12,411 bases of DNA from Erysipelotrichaceae bacterium (GCA_030533035.1 JAUNJW010000027.1:1-12411); one strand, 5' to 3'; shown: positions 1-6,718, numbered from the stretch's first letter. Program-made: numbers and translations. The notes: generated from the sequence alone by a model not told the origin.

Positions 1-34
1 GATTGTGCTGCAGCTGTCCTGTGATGAGTGCCAT
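1..34 (-). CDS. 5' fragment of an unidentified divergent gene
   Basis: Reading the minus strand, an ATG at 34-32 opens a frame that runs off the window edge and encodes MALITGQLQHN. A good Shine-Dalgarno sequence (GGAGGA, minus strand of 42-47) lies seven bases upstream, which is the main reason to believe the start. An in-frame ATG at 55-53 would add seven residues but has no such site in front of it. Eleven residues are too few to assign a family. The gene diverges from luxS and shares with it a roughly 90-base intergenic region containing an inverted repeat. It could be functionally linked to the luxS operon, but nothing here proves that. Confidence 0.45.
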   Translation of the reverse strand, partial: MALITGQLQHN

Positions 35-77
35 AGGGAAATCCTCCGCTTCCATTTTAGCATCTGCAGGAAGTCAG

Positions 78-98
78 AACATAATATGGTAATATGTT
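78..98. promoter_or_regulatory. AT-rich inverted repeat over the luxS promoter (candidate operator)
   Basis: The arms AACATA (78-83) and TATGTT (93-98) are perfect complements. Two further pairs form inside (85/91 and 86/90), giving a 21-bp imperfect dyad centred on 88. It covers the predicted luxS -10 element and lies between two divergent starts, a typical place for a repressor site. No regulator can be named from the sequence. Confidence 0.35.
87..95 (+). promoter_or_regulatory. Probable luxS operon promoter, extended -10
   Basis: TGG followed by TAATAT (90-95) fits the extended -10 form TGn-TATAAT with five of six hexamer matches. No convincing -35 box sits 16-18 bases upstream, which extended -10 promoters can tolerate. 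Transcription would begin near 102, just ahead of the GAGGAGG ribosome binding site at 111-117. Confidence 0.4.
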
Positions 99-126
99 GT
101 CAGTTCATTTGAGGAGGAGAAACTCC

Positions 127-606
127 ATGGAGAAAATCGCGAGTTTTACAGTGAATCATCTGGTTCTTGAGCCGGGCATTTACGTTTCAAGAAAAGACAG
201 ATTCAAAGATACAGTCATCACAACCTTCGACCTGCGCATGACGGCGCCGAACAAAGAGCCGGTTATGAATACGGCGGAAGTCCATACCATTGAACACCTG
301 GGCGCCACCTATCTCAGGAATCATGCGGAATGGAAGGACAGAACTGTCTATTTCGGCCCGATGGGCTGCCGGACAGGCTTCTATCTTCTGCTGGAAGGAG
401 ATCTTGTCTCTGAAGATATCGTGGAGCTGATGAAGGACATGTTCGCCTTCATCCGTGACTTTGAAGGGGATATCCCCGGCGCTGCCGCCAGCGACTGCGG
501 CAATTACCTCGACCAGAACCTGCCGATGGCAAAATGGCTGGCAGACAGATATCTGAAAAACACACTTGAATGCATTGATGAAAAACATCTGAACTATCAG
601 GAGTAA
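127..606 (+). CDS. luxS: S-ribosylhomocysteine lyase (AI-2 synthase)
   Basis: LuxS cleaves S-ribosylhomocysteine into homocysteine and 4,5-dihydroxy-2,3-pentanedione, the precursor of the AI-2 signal. It is a cytosolic metalloenzyme of the activated methyl cycle. The 159-residue product has the usual family length. The metal-binding motif HTIEH gives ligands H53 and H57, with E56 as the expected general base; the third ligand is C124 (SDCGNY). The catalytic cysteine is C81 in GPMGCRTGFY. I chose ATG 127 because GAGGAGG (111-117) lies nine bases upstream and the protein then begins MEKIASF, as family members do. An in-frame ATG at 94 overlaps the predicted -10 and would add eleven unconserved residues. 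Its stop lies seven bases before mtnN, whose product is the LuxS substrate, so the two are surely an operon. Confidence 0.98.
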   Translation: MEKIASFTVNHLVLEPGIYVSRKDRFKDTVITTFDLRMTAPNKEPVMNTAEVHTIEHLGATYLRNHAEWKDRTVYFGPMGCRTGFYLLLEGDLVSEDIVELMKDMFAFIRDFEGDIPGAAASDCGNYLDQNLPMAKWLADRYLKNTLECIDEKHLNYQE

Positions 607-613
607 TTAGAAT

Positions 614-1309
614 ATGAAAATCGGAATCATCGGGGCGATGGATGTGGAAATTGCCCATATCCTTTCAGAAATGGAATCAAAGAAAGAAACACAGAAAGCC
701 GGCATGACTTTCTGTGAAGGCGTCATCGGAAAAACTGAAGCGGTTGTCGTCAGAAGCGGGATCGGCAAGGTCAACGCGGCTGTCTGCACCCAGATCCTGA
801 TTGACTGCTTTCATATCACCCACCTGGTCAACAGCGGCATTGCCGGTTCACTGAACAATGACATCAATGTCGGCGACCTGGTTGTTTCAACCGACGCCGT
901 TGAACACGACATGGACGCGACTGTTTTCGGATATGCAAAAGGAGAAGTTCCGGGCATGCGGGCAGCATATTATAAGGCTGATGAACAGCTGCGGAAGACA
1001 ATCGTTGAGACCATTAAGGTCACAGCCCCGGAAATTTCAGTCTTCGAAGGAAGAATTGCCACCGGCGACCAGTTTATTTCCGCAAGGGAAATCAAGAATG
1101 CCATCCGTGACACATTCCATGCCGAGTGCTGTGAAATGGAAGGCGCAGCCATTGCCCACGCGGCATATCTTAACAATGTTCCGTTTGTCATCATGCGCTA
1201 TATTTCCGACAAGGCGGACGAAAGCGCCGAAGTCAGCTACCAGGAATTTGAAGCGGCTGCCGCGAAGCATTCCGCTGAACTGATTGTTTCAGTTCTCAGA
1301 CATATGTAA
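614..1309 (+). CDS. mtnN: 5'-methylthioadenosine/S-adenosylhomocysteine nucleosidase
   Basis: This enzyme, also called Pfs, hydrolyses S-adenosylhomocysteine to adenine plus S-ribosylhomocysteine, and methylthioadenosine to adenine plus methylthioribose. At 231 residues it matches the E. coli enzyme (232). The catalytic and purine-contacting residues are where expected: E12 in the N-terminal GAMDVE segment, E174 in the CCEMEG motif (171-177), and D199 in RYISDKAD. The glycine-rich GIAGSL (75-80) and the ATGDQF segment (149-154) are also family hallmarks. AGGAG (599-603) overlaps the end of luxS, ten bases before the ATG. It sits between luxS and a membrane nuclease, eight bases upstream of the latter. 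Supplying S-ribosylhomocysteine to LuxS explains the pairing. Confidence 0.97.
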   Translation: MKIGIIGAMDVEIAHILSEMESKKETQKAGMTFCEGVIGKTEAVVVRSGIGKVNAAVCTQILIDCFHITHLVNSGIAGSLNNDINVGDLVVSTDAVEHDMDATVFGYAKGEVPGMRAAYYKADEQLRKTIVETIKVTAPEISVFEGRIATGDQFISAREIKNAIRDTFHAECCEMEGAAIAHAAYLNNVPFVIMRYISDKADESAEVSYQEFEAAAAKHSAELIVSVLRHM

Positions 1310-1317
1310 GGGAGCCT

Positions 1318-2133
1318 ATGCAGATAACGGCGAACTGGAAACTGTATGCGGTATACGCGGCGTCCGCGCTTGTGGTGCTGGCGCTGCTGTATGTTTTTTC
1401 TGCGGCCTTTTCTGATGTGAAAGGCCCTGAACAGAGGAGAAGAATCCTGAAAAGAATTCCGCTTCTGCTCTTCAGTGTCGTTCTCTGGATATCGCTTCTT
1501 TATCTGCCGGTCCACGATCCTGAACCAGAACCGGGCATCTTTTCACTAGATGAGATCGCTGAATATACAGACAGCCCGTTCACTGCGGTCAATGACAACC
1601 GTCCTTTCTTTACGGCTGAAGAGCTGAAAGCGGAGCCTTATGTCTCCTTCAGCGATCCGGATCAGCTGGGCAGATGCGGTCCGGCCATGGCAATGGTTGA
1701 CAAAGCCGGTATGCCCAAAGAAGAAAGAGGGGAAATTGACTCGGTAAAACCAAGCGGCTATCACAACGCGTATTATCCTGAACTGATTGAAGACGGTTTT
1801 CTCTACAACCGCTGCCATCTGATCGGCTTTCAGCTCTGCGGGGAAAACGCCAATGAGAAAAACCTGATCACCGGCACAAGATATATGAATGTGGAAGGCA
1901 TGGAACCCTTTGAAAACGAAGCGGCTTCCTATGTCAGAAGAACCGGAAACCATGTTCTGTTAAGAGTAACGCCTGTCTTTAAGGGAAATGAGCTTGTGTG
2001 CCGGGGCGTGCTCATGGAAGGATACTCGGTGGAAGACAAAGGGCAGTCTGTCTGCTTCTGTGTTTTCTGCTACAATGTGCAGCCGGGCATTGAAATCACT
2101 TACAAAGACGGCAGCAGCAGGCCGCTGAAGTGA
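1318..2133 (+). CDS. Membrane-anchored DNA/RNA non-specific endonuclease
   Basis: The 271-residue protein starts with two hydrophobic segments (about 10-30 and 47-64) joined by a basic loop (EQRRRILKR). By the positive-inside rule this puts both ends, and the nuclease domain from about 75 on, outside the cell. The catalytic domain resembles the His-Me finger nucleases of the Endonuclease_NS family, such as pneumococcal EndA and the streptodornases. The signature is YNRCHLIGFQL, with H167 as expected general base, followed by NLITGTRYMN, whose N182 and N191 fit the metal-site region. The usual DRGH or NRSH box reads NRCH here. It follows mtnN by eight bases, with GGGAG (1310-1314) only three bases before the ATG, an unusually short spacing. 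Likely roles are degradation of environmental DNA, biofilm remodelling or DNA uptake. The family is well supported; the biological role is inferred. Confidence 0.87.
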   Translation: MQITANWKLYAVYAASALVVLALLYVFSAAFSDVKGPEQRRRILKRIPLLLFSVVLWISLLYLPVHDPEPEPGIFSLDEIAEYTDSPFTAVNDNRPFFTAEELKAEPYVSFSDPDQLGRCGPAMAMVDKAGMPKEERGEIDSVKPSGYHNAYYPELIEDGFLYNRCHLIGFQLCGENANEKNLITGTRYMNVEGMEPFENEAASYVRRTGNHVLLRVTPVFKGNELVCRGVLMEGYSVEDKGQSVCFCVFCYNVQPGIEITYKDGSSRPLK

Positions 2134-2142
2134 GGCGGATCT

Positions 2143-2172
2143 TTGCACAAATGCGTCAGATTGTTCTATAAT
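2143..2172 (+). promoter_or_regulatory. Sigma-A-type promoter of the FMN-binding lipoprotein
   Basis: TTGCAC (2143-2148) and a perfect TATAAT (2167-2172) are separated by 18 bases. Transcription would start near 2179, just before AAGGAG at 2184-2189. The gene therefore has its own promoter right after the nuclease stop codon. I see no terminator between them, so some read-through from luxS is possible. Confidence 0.7.
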
Positions 2173-2199
2173 TTCAGCGTTACAAGGAGAAAGAAAAAC

Positions 2200-2544
2200 A
2201 TGAAGAATTTCAAGGCACTGATCGCTTCCGCCGCAGTCATCGCACTGGCCGGATGCTCCTCTTCTTCCGCCGCCGCTTTCAAGGCAGGCACATACACAGG
2301 CACAGCGGAAGGCCACAACGGAGACGTTACCGTTGAAGTGACTGTTTCCGACACAGCCATCACGGATGTCAAAATCACAGCCCAGGGTGAAACAGCCGGC
2401 ATCGCCGACCAGGCTCTCAATGACCTGCCCGGACTGATCGTCAAAGCCAACTCATTTGAAGTTGACACAATCTCCGGATGCACAGACACTTCCGAAGCGA
2501 TCATCAACGCAGTCAAGGCAGCTCTTGAAGAAGCGAAGAAGTAA
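2200..2544 (+). CDS. FMN-binding domain lipoprotein
   Basis: The 114-residue product opens with a lipoprotein signal peptide: basic MKNFK, a hydrophobic stretch, then lipobox LAGC with C19 as the lipidated cysteine. A Ser/Ala-rich linker follows. Residues 29-114 form a small FMN_bind domain (GTYTGTAEGHNGDVTV, then GIADQALNDLPG). Such domains carry covalent FMN on a threonine attached by ApbE and serve in extracellular electron transfer or NqrC/RnfG-type complexes. The usual SGAT motif reads SGCT (92-95), so T95 would be the flavinylated residue if modification still occurs. ATG 2200 is chosen because AAGGAG lies ten bases upstream and gives a proper signal peptide. A TTG at 2143 is in fact the promoter -35. 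The gene is monocistronic, bounded by a promoter and a terminator. No ApbE or oxidoreductase partner is in the window. Confidence 0.85.
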   Translation: MKNFKALIASAAVIALAGCSSSSAAAFKAGTYTGTAEGHNGDVTVEVTVSDTAITDVKITAQGETAGIADQALNDLPGLIVKANSFEVDTISGCTDTSEAIINAVKAALEEAKK

Positions 2545-2565
2545 GAAAAGCAGTTCTGTGACAGA

Positions 2566-2594
2566 GGCGCGGAATCACTGACCGCGCCTTTTTT
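2566..2594 (+). terminator. Intrinsic terminator after the FMN-binding lipoprotein gene
   Basis: GGCGCGG (2566-2572) pairs perfectly with CCGCGCC (2582-2588) around a nine-base loop. A run of six T follows (2589-2594). It lies 21 bases after the stop codon. Confidence 0.9.
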
Positions 2595-2599
2595 CGTGC

Positions 2600-2615
2600 C
2601 CGGATGTACTTCCGG
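2600..2615. repeat. 16-bp near-perfect palindrome upstream of buk
   Basis: CCGGA and TCCGG flank a central GTAC, with one mismatched T/T pair (2605 and 2610). It is too small to be a clear RNA structure and has no T tract. It could be a protein-binding site for the downstream butyrate kinase gene, or chance. Confidence 0.25.
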
Positions 2616-2667
2616 ACAGGGGTGAAATGCGAAAACCGGGAATTGGATATATCAAATTCTCTGACAC

Positions 2668-2676
2668 TGTGATAAG
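2668..2676 (+). promoter_or_regulatory. Possible extended -10 of the buk promoter
   Basis: TGT-GATAAG resembles an extended -10 (four of six hexamer bases), without a good -35. The hexamer ends nine bases before the buk ATG, so the predicted start of transcription falls at or within about three bases of the start codon. That would give a leaderless mRNA, consistent with the missing ribosome binding site. Confidence 0.25.
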
Positions 2677-2685
2677 CTGAAGCGT

Positions 2686-3795
2686 ATGGAAAAATACAGA
2701 ATATTTGTGATCAATCCGGGTTCGACTTCGACGAAGCTGGCTTTGTATGAAAATGAAGAAAAACAGTTTGAGTGCGATGTCTTCCATGATTCAACGATCC
2801 TGAAGACATTCCCGACGCTGAATGATCAGGTCGATTACAGAATGGAGGTTATTTTTGATTTCCTCAGGGAAAACGGCATCTCCCTTGAAGGGATCGACGC
2901 GATCGCGGCCAGGGGCGGCGGATGCTATTCCGTCATTGCCGGCACATATGAAATTTCCGATCTTCTGGTGGCGGACGCCAGGGCCAACAGGGCAAATCTG
3001 TACCATGCCTCGATGCTGGGCGTTCAGCTGGCAAAGAGAGTCCAGGAAATCTACGGCGGAAAGATGTACATGATCGATCCGACCTGCACCGATGAACTGC
3101 AGGACCTCGCCAGGATCACCGGCGTCAAAGGCTGCTACAGGCACGCGGCTTCGCATCCGCTGAACCTGAAGGCGACCTCCAGAAAATACGCGGAATCAAT
3201 CGGAAAGAAATACTCCGATCTCAACCTGATTGCCTGCCATATCGACGGCGGCATCTCGGTCACAGCCCACAGAAAGGGCATGATGATCGACGCCATTGAC
3301 GGCGCCGGCGGCGAGGGCCCCTTCACACCGACCAGAATGGGCGGCATGGCAGTCACTGACGTGCTGAGATTCCTGTATGGAAAACCGGCGGAGGAAATCC
3401 GCAATCTCTGTTCTGTCACCGGCGGTTTCTCTTCCTGGTTCGGCACTTCCAATTCCGATTATGTCCATGATCTTGTGGAAAAGGGAGACGAGAAAGCTGT
3501 CATGATCTGGAACGCGATGATTTACAGAATCGCCAAATCCATCGGCGAAATGGCCATGGTTCTCCATGGCGAAGTCGACGCGATCATCCTGACCGGCGGC
3601 CTGATGAGATTCGATGACATCCGCCAGCAGCTTGAGGAGTACTGCGGCTGGCTGGCGCCGATCGCCGTCTATGTCGGCGAGTGCGAGATGGAAGCCCTGG
3701 CAAAAGGCGTCCTGCGCGTCCTGCGCCATGAGGAAGAAGCGAAAACCTATTCCGGAAAGCCTGTCTGGGACGGCTTTGCCTGGGACAAAGACTGA
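2686..3795 (+). CDS. buk: Butyrate kinase
   Basis: This cytosolic acetokinase-family enzyme interconverts butyryl phosphate plus ADP with butyrate plus ATP; relatives act on isobutyrate or other branched acids. At 369 residues it is close to the usual length of about 355-360. Hallmarks are the N-terminal phosphate-binding INPGSTSTK (9-17), ARGGGCY (75-81), HIDGGIS (185-191), the GAGGEGPFTPTR loop (206-217), LTGG (302-305) and the C-terminal CEMEALAKG segment (333-341). The start is secure: an in-frame TGA at 2662-2664 excludes longer forms and the protein begins as family members do. Yet no Shine-Dalgarno sequence precedes it. Butyrate kinase usually sits beside phosphotransbutyrylase (ptb), which is absent here. 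Own terminators bound it on both sides, so it is probably transcribed alone. Substrate preference cannot be read from sequence. Confidence 0.94.
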   Translation: MEKYRIFVINPGSTSTKLALYENEEKQFECDVFHDSTILKTFPTLNDQVDYRMEVIFDFLRENGISLEGIDAIAARGGGCYSVIAGTYEISDLLVADARANRANLYHASMLGVQLAKRVQEIYGGKMYMIDPTCTDELQDLARITGVKGCYRHAASHPLNLKATSRKYAESIGKKYSDLNLIACHIDGGISVTAHRKGMMIDAIDGAGGEGPFTPTRMGGMAVTDVLRFLYGKPAEEIRNLCSVTGGFSSWFGTSNSDYVHDLVEKGDEKAVMIWNAMIYRIAKSIGEMAMVLHGEVDAIILTGGLMRFDDIRQQLEEYCGWLAPIAVYVGECEMEALAKGVLRVLRHEEEAKTYSGKPVWDGFAWDKD

Positions 3796-3803
3796 AAACA
3801 ATG

Positions 3804-3826
3804 AAAACCGGCAGACGCCGGTTTTT
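3804..3826 (+). terminator. Intrinsic terminator of buk
   Basis: AAAACCGGC (3804-3812) pairs with GCCGGTTTT (3817-3825) around an AGAC loop, ending in a T run to 3826. It lies nine bases after the buk stop. The A-rich 5' arm could also make it work for transcripts arriving from the opposite strand. Confidence 0.9.
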
Positions 3827-3836
3827 GTATGCGCAG

Positions 3837-3861
3837 AAGAAAATCCCGGATTTCTCCGGGA
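3837..3861 (-). terminator. Intrinsic terminator of the cyclophilin gene
   Basis: On the minus strand TCCCGGA (3861-3855) pairs with TCCGGGA (3850-3844) around a GAAA tetraloop. It is followed by TTTTCTT (3843-3837). It starts eight bases beyond the minus-strand stop codon and faces the buk terminator in the convergent junction. Confidence 0.85.
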
Positions 3862-3868
3862 ATCAGAA

Positions 3869-4348
3869 TCAGTCTTCGCCTTCGAGATAAACTCTCTTCA
3901 TGACAACATCATGAAGCGGCTTGTCCCTGAAATTGGTTCTGACGGACGCAATCTCATCAACAGCTTCGATTCCTTCGACGACTTTTCCGAAAGCTGCGTA
4001 GCTGCCGTCAAGATGCGGCGCGTCCTTATGCATGATGAAGAACTGGGAAGAAGCTGAATCCGGATTCTGTGATCTGGCCATGGAGATGACGCCGCGGGTG
4101 TGTTTCAGGGGATTATTGAAGCCGTTGGCCGCGAATTCACCCTTGATTGTCTGTTTGCTGCCGCCCATGCCGGTGCCGGTCGGGTCGCCGCCCTGGATCA
4201 TGAATCCCTTGATGACACGGTGGAAAATCAGGCCGTCATAAAAGCCTTCCTTCACCAGTTTTTTAAAGTTGGCCACTGTTGCCGGGGCTGCCTTGGGATC
4301 GAGTTCGATCTTCATGACGGAGCCGTTGTCCATTTCGATAATAACCAT
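3869..4348 (-). CDS. Cyclophilin-type peptidyl-prolyl cis-trans isomerase
   Basis: The protein speeds cis-trans isomerisation of Xaa-Pro bonds during folding. At 159 residues it is a bare, cytosolic cyclophilin domain with no signal peptide. Active-site residues line up with human CypA: R44 in FHRVIKGFMIQGG (R55 in CypA), F49 and Q52, then SQFFI with F104 (F113 in CypA). The tryptophan that helps bind cyclosporin (W121 in CypA, WLDG) is replaced by H112 (HLDG), common in bacterial members and predicting weak cyclosporin binding. AAGGAG (minus strand of 4360-4355) lies six bases upstream of the ATG. The gene follows the phosphorylase on the same strand, separated by a terminator, so it probably uses its own promoter. 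It converges on buk. Client proteins are unknown. Confidence 0.95.
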   Translation of the reverse strand: MVIIEMDNGSVMKIELDPKAAPATVANFKKLVKEGFYDGLIFHRVIKGFMIQGGDPTGTGMGGSKQTIKGEFAANGFNNPLKHTRGVISMARSQNPDSASSQFFIMHKDAPHLDGSYAAFGKVVEGIEAVDEIASVRTNFRDKPLHDVVMKRVYLEGED

Positions 4349-4376
4349 GTTTTTCTCCTTTGAGCCTCTTTTGGAT

Positions 4377-4400
4377 AAAGAAAAGGGGCATGTGCCCCTT
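4377..4400 (-). terminator. Intrinsic terminator of the phosphorylase gene
   Basis: On the minus strand AAGGGGC (4400-4394) pairs with GCCCCTT (4389-4383) around a four-base loop, followed by TTCTTT. It begins ten bases after the phosphorylase stop, upstream of the cyclophilin gene, and should separate the two transcripts. Confidence 0.85.
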
Positions 4401-4401
4401 C

Positions 4402-4407
4402 ATTATA
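4402..4407 (-). promoter_or_regulatory. Possible -10 box of the cyclophilin gene promoter
   Basis: A perfect TATAAT reads on the minus strand at 4407-4402, between the phosphorylase stop codon and its terminator. Transcription would begin near 4395, inside the first arm of that hairpin, so the new RNA could not fold the terminator. No good -35 box is visible at normal spacing, which keeps confidence low. Confidence 0.35.
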
Positions 4408-4409
4408 CA

Positions 4410-6668
4410 TTATTTCAGATGCCAGATATCCCAGTTGTACTCGTTGATTGTGCGGTCGCTGGAGAAGAAGCCGGCTTTGGCTGTGTTGACCAGGGACTTT
4501 CTCTTCCACCATGCCCGGTTCTCGTAATCGTACATGGCTGTTTCCTTGACTGCGCAGTAGCTTTCGATATCAAGCAGGGTCATGAACCAGTCCTTGTTGA
4601 TCAGATTGTCACGCAGTTCGCCGAGCATGTTCACATCGCCGATGGCGCTGAGCTCGGGACCTGTCAGGAAATCGATGATCTCATGGATGGAATGTGACCG
4701 GTTGTAATAATCAGCAGCGTGGTAGCCTCTGGAGTTGTATAGACCGATGACCTCGTCGCTGGTCTTGCCGAAGATATAGATGTTGTCATTGCCGACAAGA
4801 TTGCGGATCTCGACATTCGCGCCGTCCGCTGTGCCCAGTGTGACCGCGCCGTTTAACATGAACTTCATGTTGCCGGTGCCGGAAGCTTCCTTGGAAGCCA
4901 GGGAGATCTGTTCGGAGATATCGCAGGCCGGGACAAGGATTTCCGCCTTGTGGACGTTGTAGTTGGTGATCATGACGACCTTCATCCACGGGGAAACATC
5001 CGGATCATTGTTGACAAGCTCCTGCAGGCAGAGGATCAGGTGAATGATATTCTTGGCCATAACGTAAGCCGGGGCAGCCTTGCCGCCGAAGATGACGGTG
5101 ACCGGTGTCTGGGGCTTCTGGCCGCGCTTGATCTGCAGGTATTTGTAAATAACCCACAGGGCGTTCATCTGCTGTCTCTTGTATTCATGCATGCGCTTGA
5201 TCTGGACGTCAAAGATGGAATCGGGATTTACTTCAATGCCTTCTCTTTCCTGAATCATCTTTGCGCATCTGACCTTGTTGTTGTGCTTGATCTGGACCAG
5301 ACGGTCGAGAACTGTCTCGTCGTTATAGTAGCGCAGCAGTTCTTCCAGGTGGGTCGCGTCGGACTTCCAGCCTTCGCCGATCAGCTGGTCAATGTAATCA
5401 GAGAGCTCATGGTTTGAATGCATGAGGAATCTTCTGAATGTGATGCCGTTTGTCTTGTTGTTGAACTTGGAGGCATACACATTGTAGAAGGGCTTGAGTT
5501 CCTGGCGCTTGAGGATCTCTGTGTGCAGGGCCGCGACGCCGTTGATGGAATGGGAGAAATGCATGTCCATTCTCGCCATGTGGACACGGTTTTCATCGTC
5601 GATGATGGCCAGGTCCGGATTCGCGTTGAACGCGCAGTAGCCGGCATAGTCAAGACCGGAGATGATCGGCACCAGGTGCGGGACTACCTGCATGAGGTAT
5701 TCAAGCGGCCACTTTTCCAGGGCTTCCGCCAGGATTGTGTGGTTGGTATAGCAGCAGACATTTGTGACAATATCGGCTGCCCGCTTCATCGGAACGCCGT
5801 CCTCAATCAGAAGGCGGATCAGTTCGGGAATAATCAGGGAAGGGTGGGTGTCATTGATCTGGATGCAGACATACTGGTCCAGATGACGGATGGAATGACC
5901 CTTTTCTTTTTCTTCTTTCAGAATCAGCTGGGCCGCGTTGGCAACCATGAAATACTGCTGGTAGATTCTTAACAGACGGCCGTCCTGGTCGGAATCATCC
6001 GGATACAGGAACAGGGTCAGGTTTTTCTCGATGTCGGTTTTGTCGAAGGCAATGCCGTCATGGACAATGCTTTCATCGACTGTGTCGAGGTCAAACAGAT
6101 GCAGTGTGTTCTTTCCGCCTTTGTAGCCGATGACATCCATGTCATACATTCTGGACATGTATGTTTTGTTTCCCAGTCTGACCGGGAACTGCACGCCGGT
6201 GTCCTTCAGCATGTTTTTGCTGGAGAGCCACTCGTCGGGGATTTCATACTGCTTATGGTCGCGGAACTGCTGCTTGAACAGACCGAAGTGGTAGTTCAGG
6301 CCGACGCCGTCGCCTTCCATATTCAGTGTCGCGATCGAATCAAGGAAGCAGGCTGCCAGTCTGCCCAGGCCGCCGTTGCCAAGTGAGGGCTCCTGTTCCT
6401 CTTTTTCAATATCTTCAATATTCCTGCCGTTTGCCTTGAGAATTCTGTCCGCCTCATCGTAAATGCCGAGGTTGATCAGGTTCTTGCCAAGCTGTTTTCC
6501 GATCAGGAATTCAGCGCTGATATAATAAAGTTTCTTCTTTCCGGAAATCTTCGGGAGAGCTTCCGCCCTGTTTCTTACCAGATCAGTGAGCGCTTCATAC
6601 AGTTCGCTGTTGGAAGCTTCGCCGACCGGTTTATTCAGATATTCCATCAGTTCATTTTCCAGGGACAT
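4410..6668 (-). CDS. glgP: Glycogen/alpha-glucan (maltodextrin) phosphorylase
   Basis: A GT35-family enzyme that uses phosphate to release glucose 1-phosphate from the non-reducing ends of alpha-1,4-glucans. At 752 residues it is somewhat shorter than E. coli GlgP (815) or MalP (797), as in many Gram-positive bacteria. The pyridoxal-phosphate lysine is K602 in [13 protein letters not shown] (594-606), an exact match to the family signature. Other landmarks are [15 protein letters not shown] (97-111), INDTHPSL (271-278), KRMHEYKRQ (491-499) and [10 protein letters not shown] (612-621). ATG 6668 is chosen because AGGAGG (minus strand of 6684-6679) lies ten bases upstream. An earlier in-frame ATG at 6728 falls upstream of the predicted promoter -10. 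It diverges from malQ. GlgP versus MalP specificity cannot be settled from sequence; the malQ pairing allows either glycogen or maltodextrin. Confidence 0.96.
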   Translation of the reverse strand: MSLENELMEYLNKPVGEASNSELYEALTDLVRNRAEALPKISGKKKLYYISAEFLIGKQLGKNLINLGIYDEADRILKANGRNIEDIEKEEQEPSLGNGGLGRLAACFLDSIATLNMEGDGVGLNYHFGLFKQQFRDHKQYEIPDEWLSSKNMLKDTGVQFPVRLGNKTYMSRMYDMDVIGYKGGKNTLHLFDLDTVDESIVHDGIAFDKTDIEKNLTLFLYPDDSDQDGRLLRIYQQYFMVANAAQLILKEEKEKGHSIRHLDQYVCIQINDTHPSLIIPELIRLLIEDGVPMKRAADIVTNVCCYTNHTILAEALEKWPLEYLMQVVPHLVPIISGLDYAGYCAFNANPDLAIIDDENRVHMARMDMHFSHSINGVAALHTEILKRQELKPFYNVYASKFNNKTNGITFRRFLMHSNHELSDYIDQLIGEGWKSDATHLEELLRYYNDETVLDRLVQIKHNNKVRCAKMIQEREGIEVNPDSIFDVQIKRMHEYKRQQMNALWVIYKYLQIKRGQKPQTPVTVIFGGKAAPAYVMAKNIIHLILCLQELVNNDPDVSPWMKVVMITNYNVHKAEILVPACDISEQISLASKEASGTGNMKFMLNGAVTLGTADGANVEIRNLVGNDNIYIFGKTSDEVIGLYNSRGYHAADYYNRSHSIHEIIDFLTGPELSAIGDVNMLGELRDNLINKDWFMTLLDIESYCAVKETAMYDYENRAWWKRKSLVNTAKAGFFSSDRTINEYNWDIWHLK

Positions 6669-6718
6669 ATCTTCTTTTCCTCCTTTGAACAGGCTTTTTA
6701 TGCCAAATTCATTGGAAA

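Noticed and set aside
94..126. Upstream luxS start at ATG 94
   Set aside because: It overlaps the predicted -10 element, has no ribosome binding site and adds residues absent from the family, while ATG 127 has GAGGAGG at good spacing.
2143..2199. TTG start for the FMN-binding protein at 2143
   Set aside because: That TTG is the -35 box of the promoter, and the added residues would spoil the lipoprotein signal peptide.
3196..3801. A 201-codon open frame antisense to buk
   Set aside because: It is contained almost entirely in buk, lacks a convincing ribosome binding site and has no family features.
5418..5972. A 184-codon plus-strand frame inside the phosphorylase gene
   Set aside because: It is the complement of conserved phosphorylase sequence and has no recognisable domain.
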